This document shows positions 13,542 to 14,454 of a stretch of DNA of 14,454 nt, one piece after another. Every line of letters begins with the position of its first letter. The first letter of the stretch is position 1. The stretch spans positions 1 through 14,454 of the forward strand of contig QIHU01000140.1 of assembly GCA_003231035.1 (NCBI GenBank), written 5' to 3'. A model generated the notes under the pieces. The model worked only from the letters and a program-made list of their open reading frames with translations, was not told the DNA's origin and did not search any database. A program made the position numbers and the translations under genes. The stretch is from Acidobacteriota bacterium. Lineage in GTDB: Bacteria > Acidobacteriota > Thermoanaerobaculia > Multivoradales > SZUA-115.

Positions 13542-14454
13542 CACGTCACACCTTTCTCTTGGAAGTTTTGCGGAGCCGGGCGCAGAGCGATACCGTGGCA
13601 ATAGGAGCACTCGGGGCGTTCCTGCATGAAGGTCGCCAAGCAGCGAGGGCAGTAGCTTCGTGCCTCGGGTTCGAACTCTAGCGGCAAGCGGATGGCTTCG
13701 ACCTCGAAGTCTCGTTCAGCGGCCAGCTCGCGGAACCGTTCGAAGTGCCAACCTGCCTGCCAGCGGACAATCTCGTGGCCTAGTGGGTCGAGCTCTTCGA
13801 GGCCGAGCGGGAACTCGGTGGCGCGCAGTGCACGGCCGAGGTAGTGGGTGCGCGAGACGCTGTCGGGTAGCGACATCACCACGGCGAAGGGATGGAAGCC
13901 GGCCAGGCGGTGTCGGCTTAAGGTGTCCGCCGAGCGGGCGGCCATCGGCCAGCTGATGCACATCATCGCGGCAGCCTCCCAACGGGCCCACCGTTCGTCC
14001 GGGAAGAGCTGCAAGTGCCGGCGTGCGAAGAACCCCACATTTGCCGCCACCATCAGGATGAGGAAGCCTCCCAAAGTAGCGATGATGATCGTTCCGTCCA
14101 CTAGGAAGAGGGTCACTGGCGCGACCACGAACATCCAAAGCCATTGCGCGAGGCCACCCCAGCGCGATAGACGGGCTGACCTCTCGACCTCGCGACAGCG
14201 CCCCTCGATCGCTTGCAGATTCGTGTCCTCTCTCCAATAACTCAGCAAGAGCTCTTGGCGCCGTGAGGGTGAGGCGTTGCGCAGAAGTTCGAGCCTGGCG
14301 ACGAGCCGTTCGGCGCTCTTGCGAAGAGGAAACCGGTGGAGCCGCCTGCCGTTTGCGAAGACTTCTTCGCCGCGGGCTTCGATCGAGTCGATTTCCTTCC
14401 AGCGAAGGCTCCAGAGAGCGGCTCGCTCCAGGGAGTGAGGGGTCGCCCCATGGG
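13541..14454 (-). CDS. membrane protein with C-terminal zinc ribbon (N-terminus beyond window)
   Basis: The reading frame stays open from the stop at 13541 to the window edge, so at least 303 residues are present. A start at TTG 14248 would cut it needlessly, since the upstream frame reads as ordinary protein. The visible N-terminal part (RWKEIDSIEARGEEVFANG, then RRLHRFPLRKSAERLVARL) resembles a bacterial PH-like domain, a low-confidence reading. Next are a charged helix and two membrane helices (about LAQWLWMFVVAPVTLFLV and TIIIATLGGFLILMVAANVGFF). A cytosolic domain follows, with HYLGRALRATEFPLG and ELDPLGHEIVRWQAG. The end carries CPRC, ten residues, then CSYC, a likely zinc ribbon. It is coupled by TGATG to the small membrane gene. 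Function is unknown. Confidence 0.7.
   Translation of the reverse strand, partial: HGATPHSLERAALWSLRWKEIDSIEARGEEVFANGRRLHRFPLRKSAERLVARLELLRNASPSRRQELLLSYWREDTNLQAIEGRCREVERSARLSRWGGLAQWLWMFVVAPVTLFLVDGTIIIATLGGFLILMVAANVGFFARRHLQLFPDERWARWEAAAMMCISWPMAARSADTLSRHRLAGFHPFAVVMSLPDSVSRTHYLGRALRATEFPLGLEELDPLGHEIVRWQAGWHFERFRELAAERDFEVEAIRLPLEFEPEARSYCPRCLATFMQERPECSYCHGIALRPAPQNFQEKGVT

Overview
The window looks like chromosomal DNA of a GC-rich acidobacterium, possibly of the Thermoanaerobaculia type. This rests on gene content, not on a search: a PF07638-type ECF sigma factor, two VWFA-related proteins of the kind expanded in Acidobacteriota (TIGR03436-like), a CRTAC1/ASPIC protein followed by a secreted TPR protein, and a YpdA-like flavoprotein linked to bacillithiol chemistry. 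There are no transposases, phage genes, tRNAs, rRNAs or CRISPR arrays.

Layout. 1-355 (-): N-terminal part of an ECF sigma factor, cut by the window edge. 573-1304 (+): a divergent, small secreted cysteine-containing protein ending in seven prolines. 1305-1431: a structured convergent spacer. 1432-3918 (-): a compact run transcribed fxsA -> glycolate/D-lactate-type FAD oxidase -> a BrnT-like toxin and its antitoxin, which are merged into one frame. 4112-7560 (+): a CRTAC1-type beta-propeller protein and a secreted TPR protein overlapping by GTGA. 7658-8455 (+): lgt. 8541-9549 (+): a YpdA-like reductase split by a frameshift. 9617-11287 and 11437-13221 (+): two tandem VWFA-related paralogues with a hairpin terminator between them. 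13273-13307: a strong terminator hairpin. 13326-14454 (-): a small one-helix protein, and upstream of it a membrane protein with a C-terminal zinc ribbon, cut by the window edge.

How the genes relate. Most plus-strand products carry signal peptides (the Pro-tailed protein, CRTAC1, TPR, both VWFA proteins), and Lgt itself modifies exported lipoproteins, so this is largely an envelope/export neighbourhood. The clearest two-protein unit is CRTAC1 plus TPR, which share a stop/start overlap. The points most worth a second look are the toxin-antitoxin frame fusion with the old toxin stop still visible in the other frame, a perfect inverted repeat that holds the fxsA start codon, the split ypdA gene, and the tandem VWFA pair with degenerate metal-binding motifs. 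I do not see a convincing new multi-gene system. The evidence supports several unusual local features instead.
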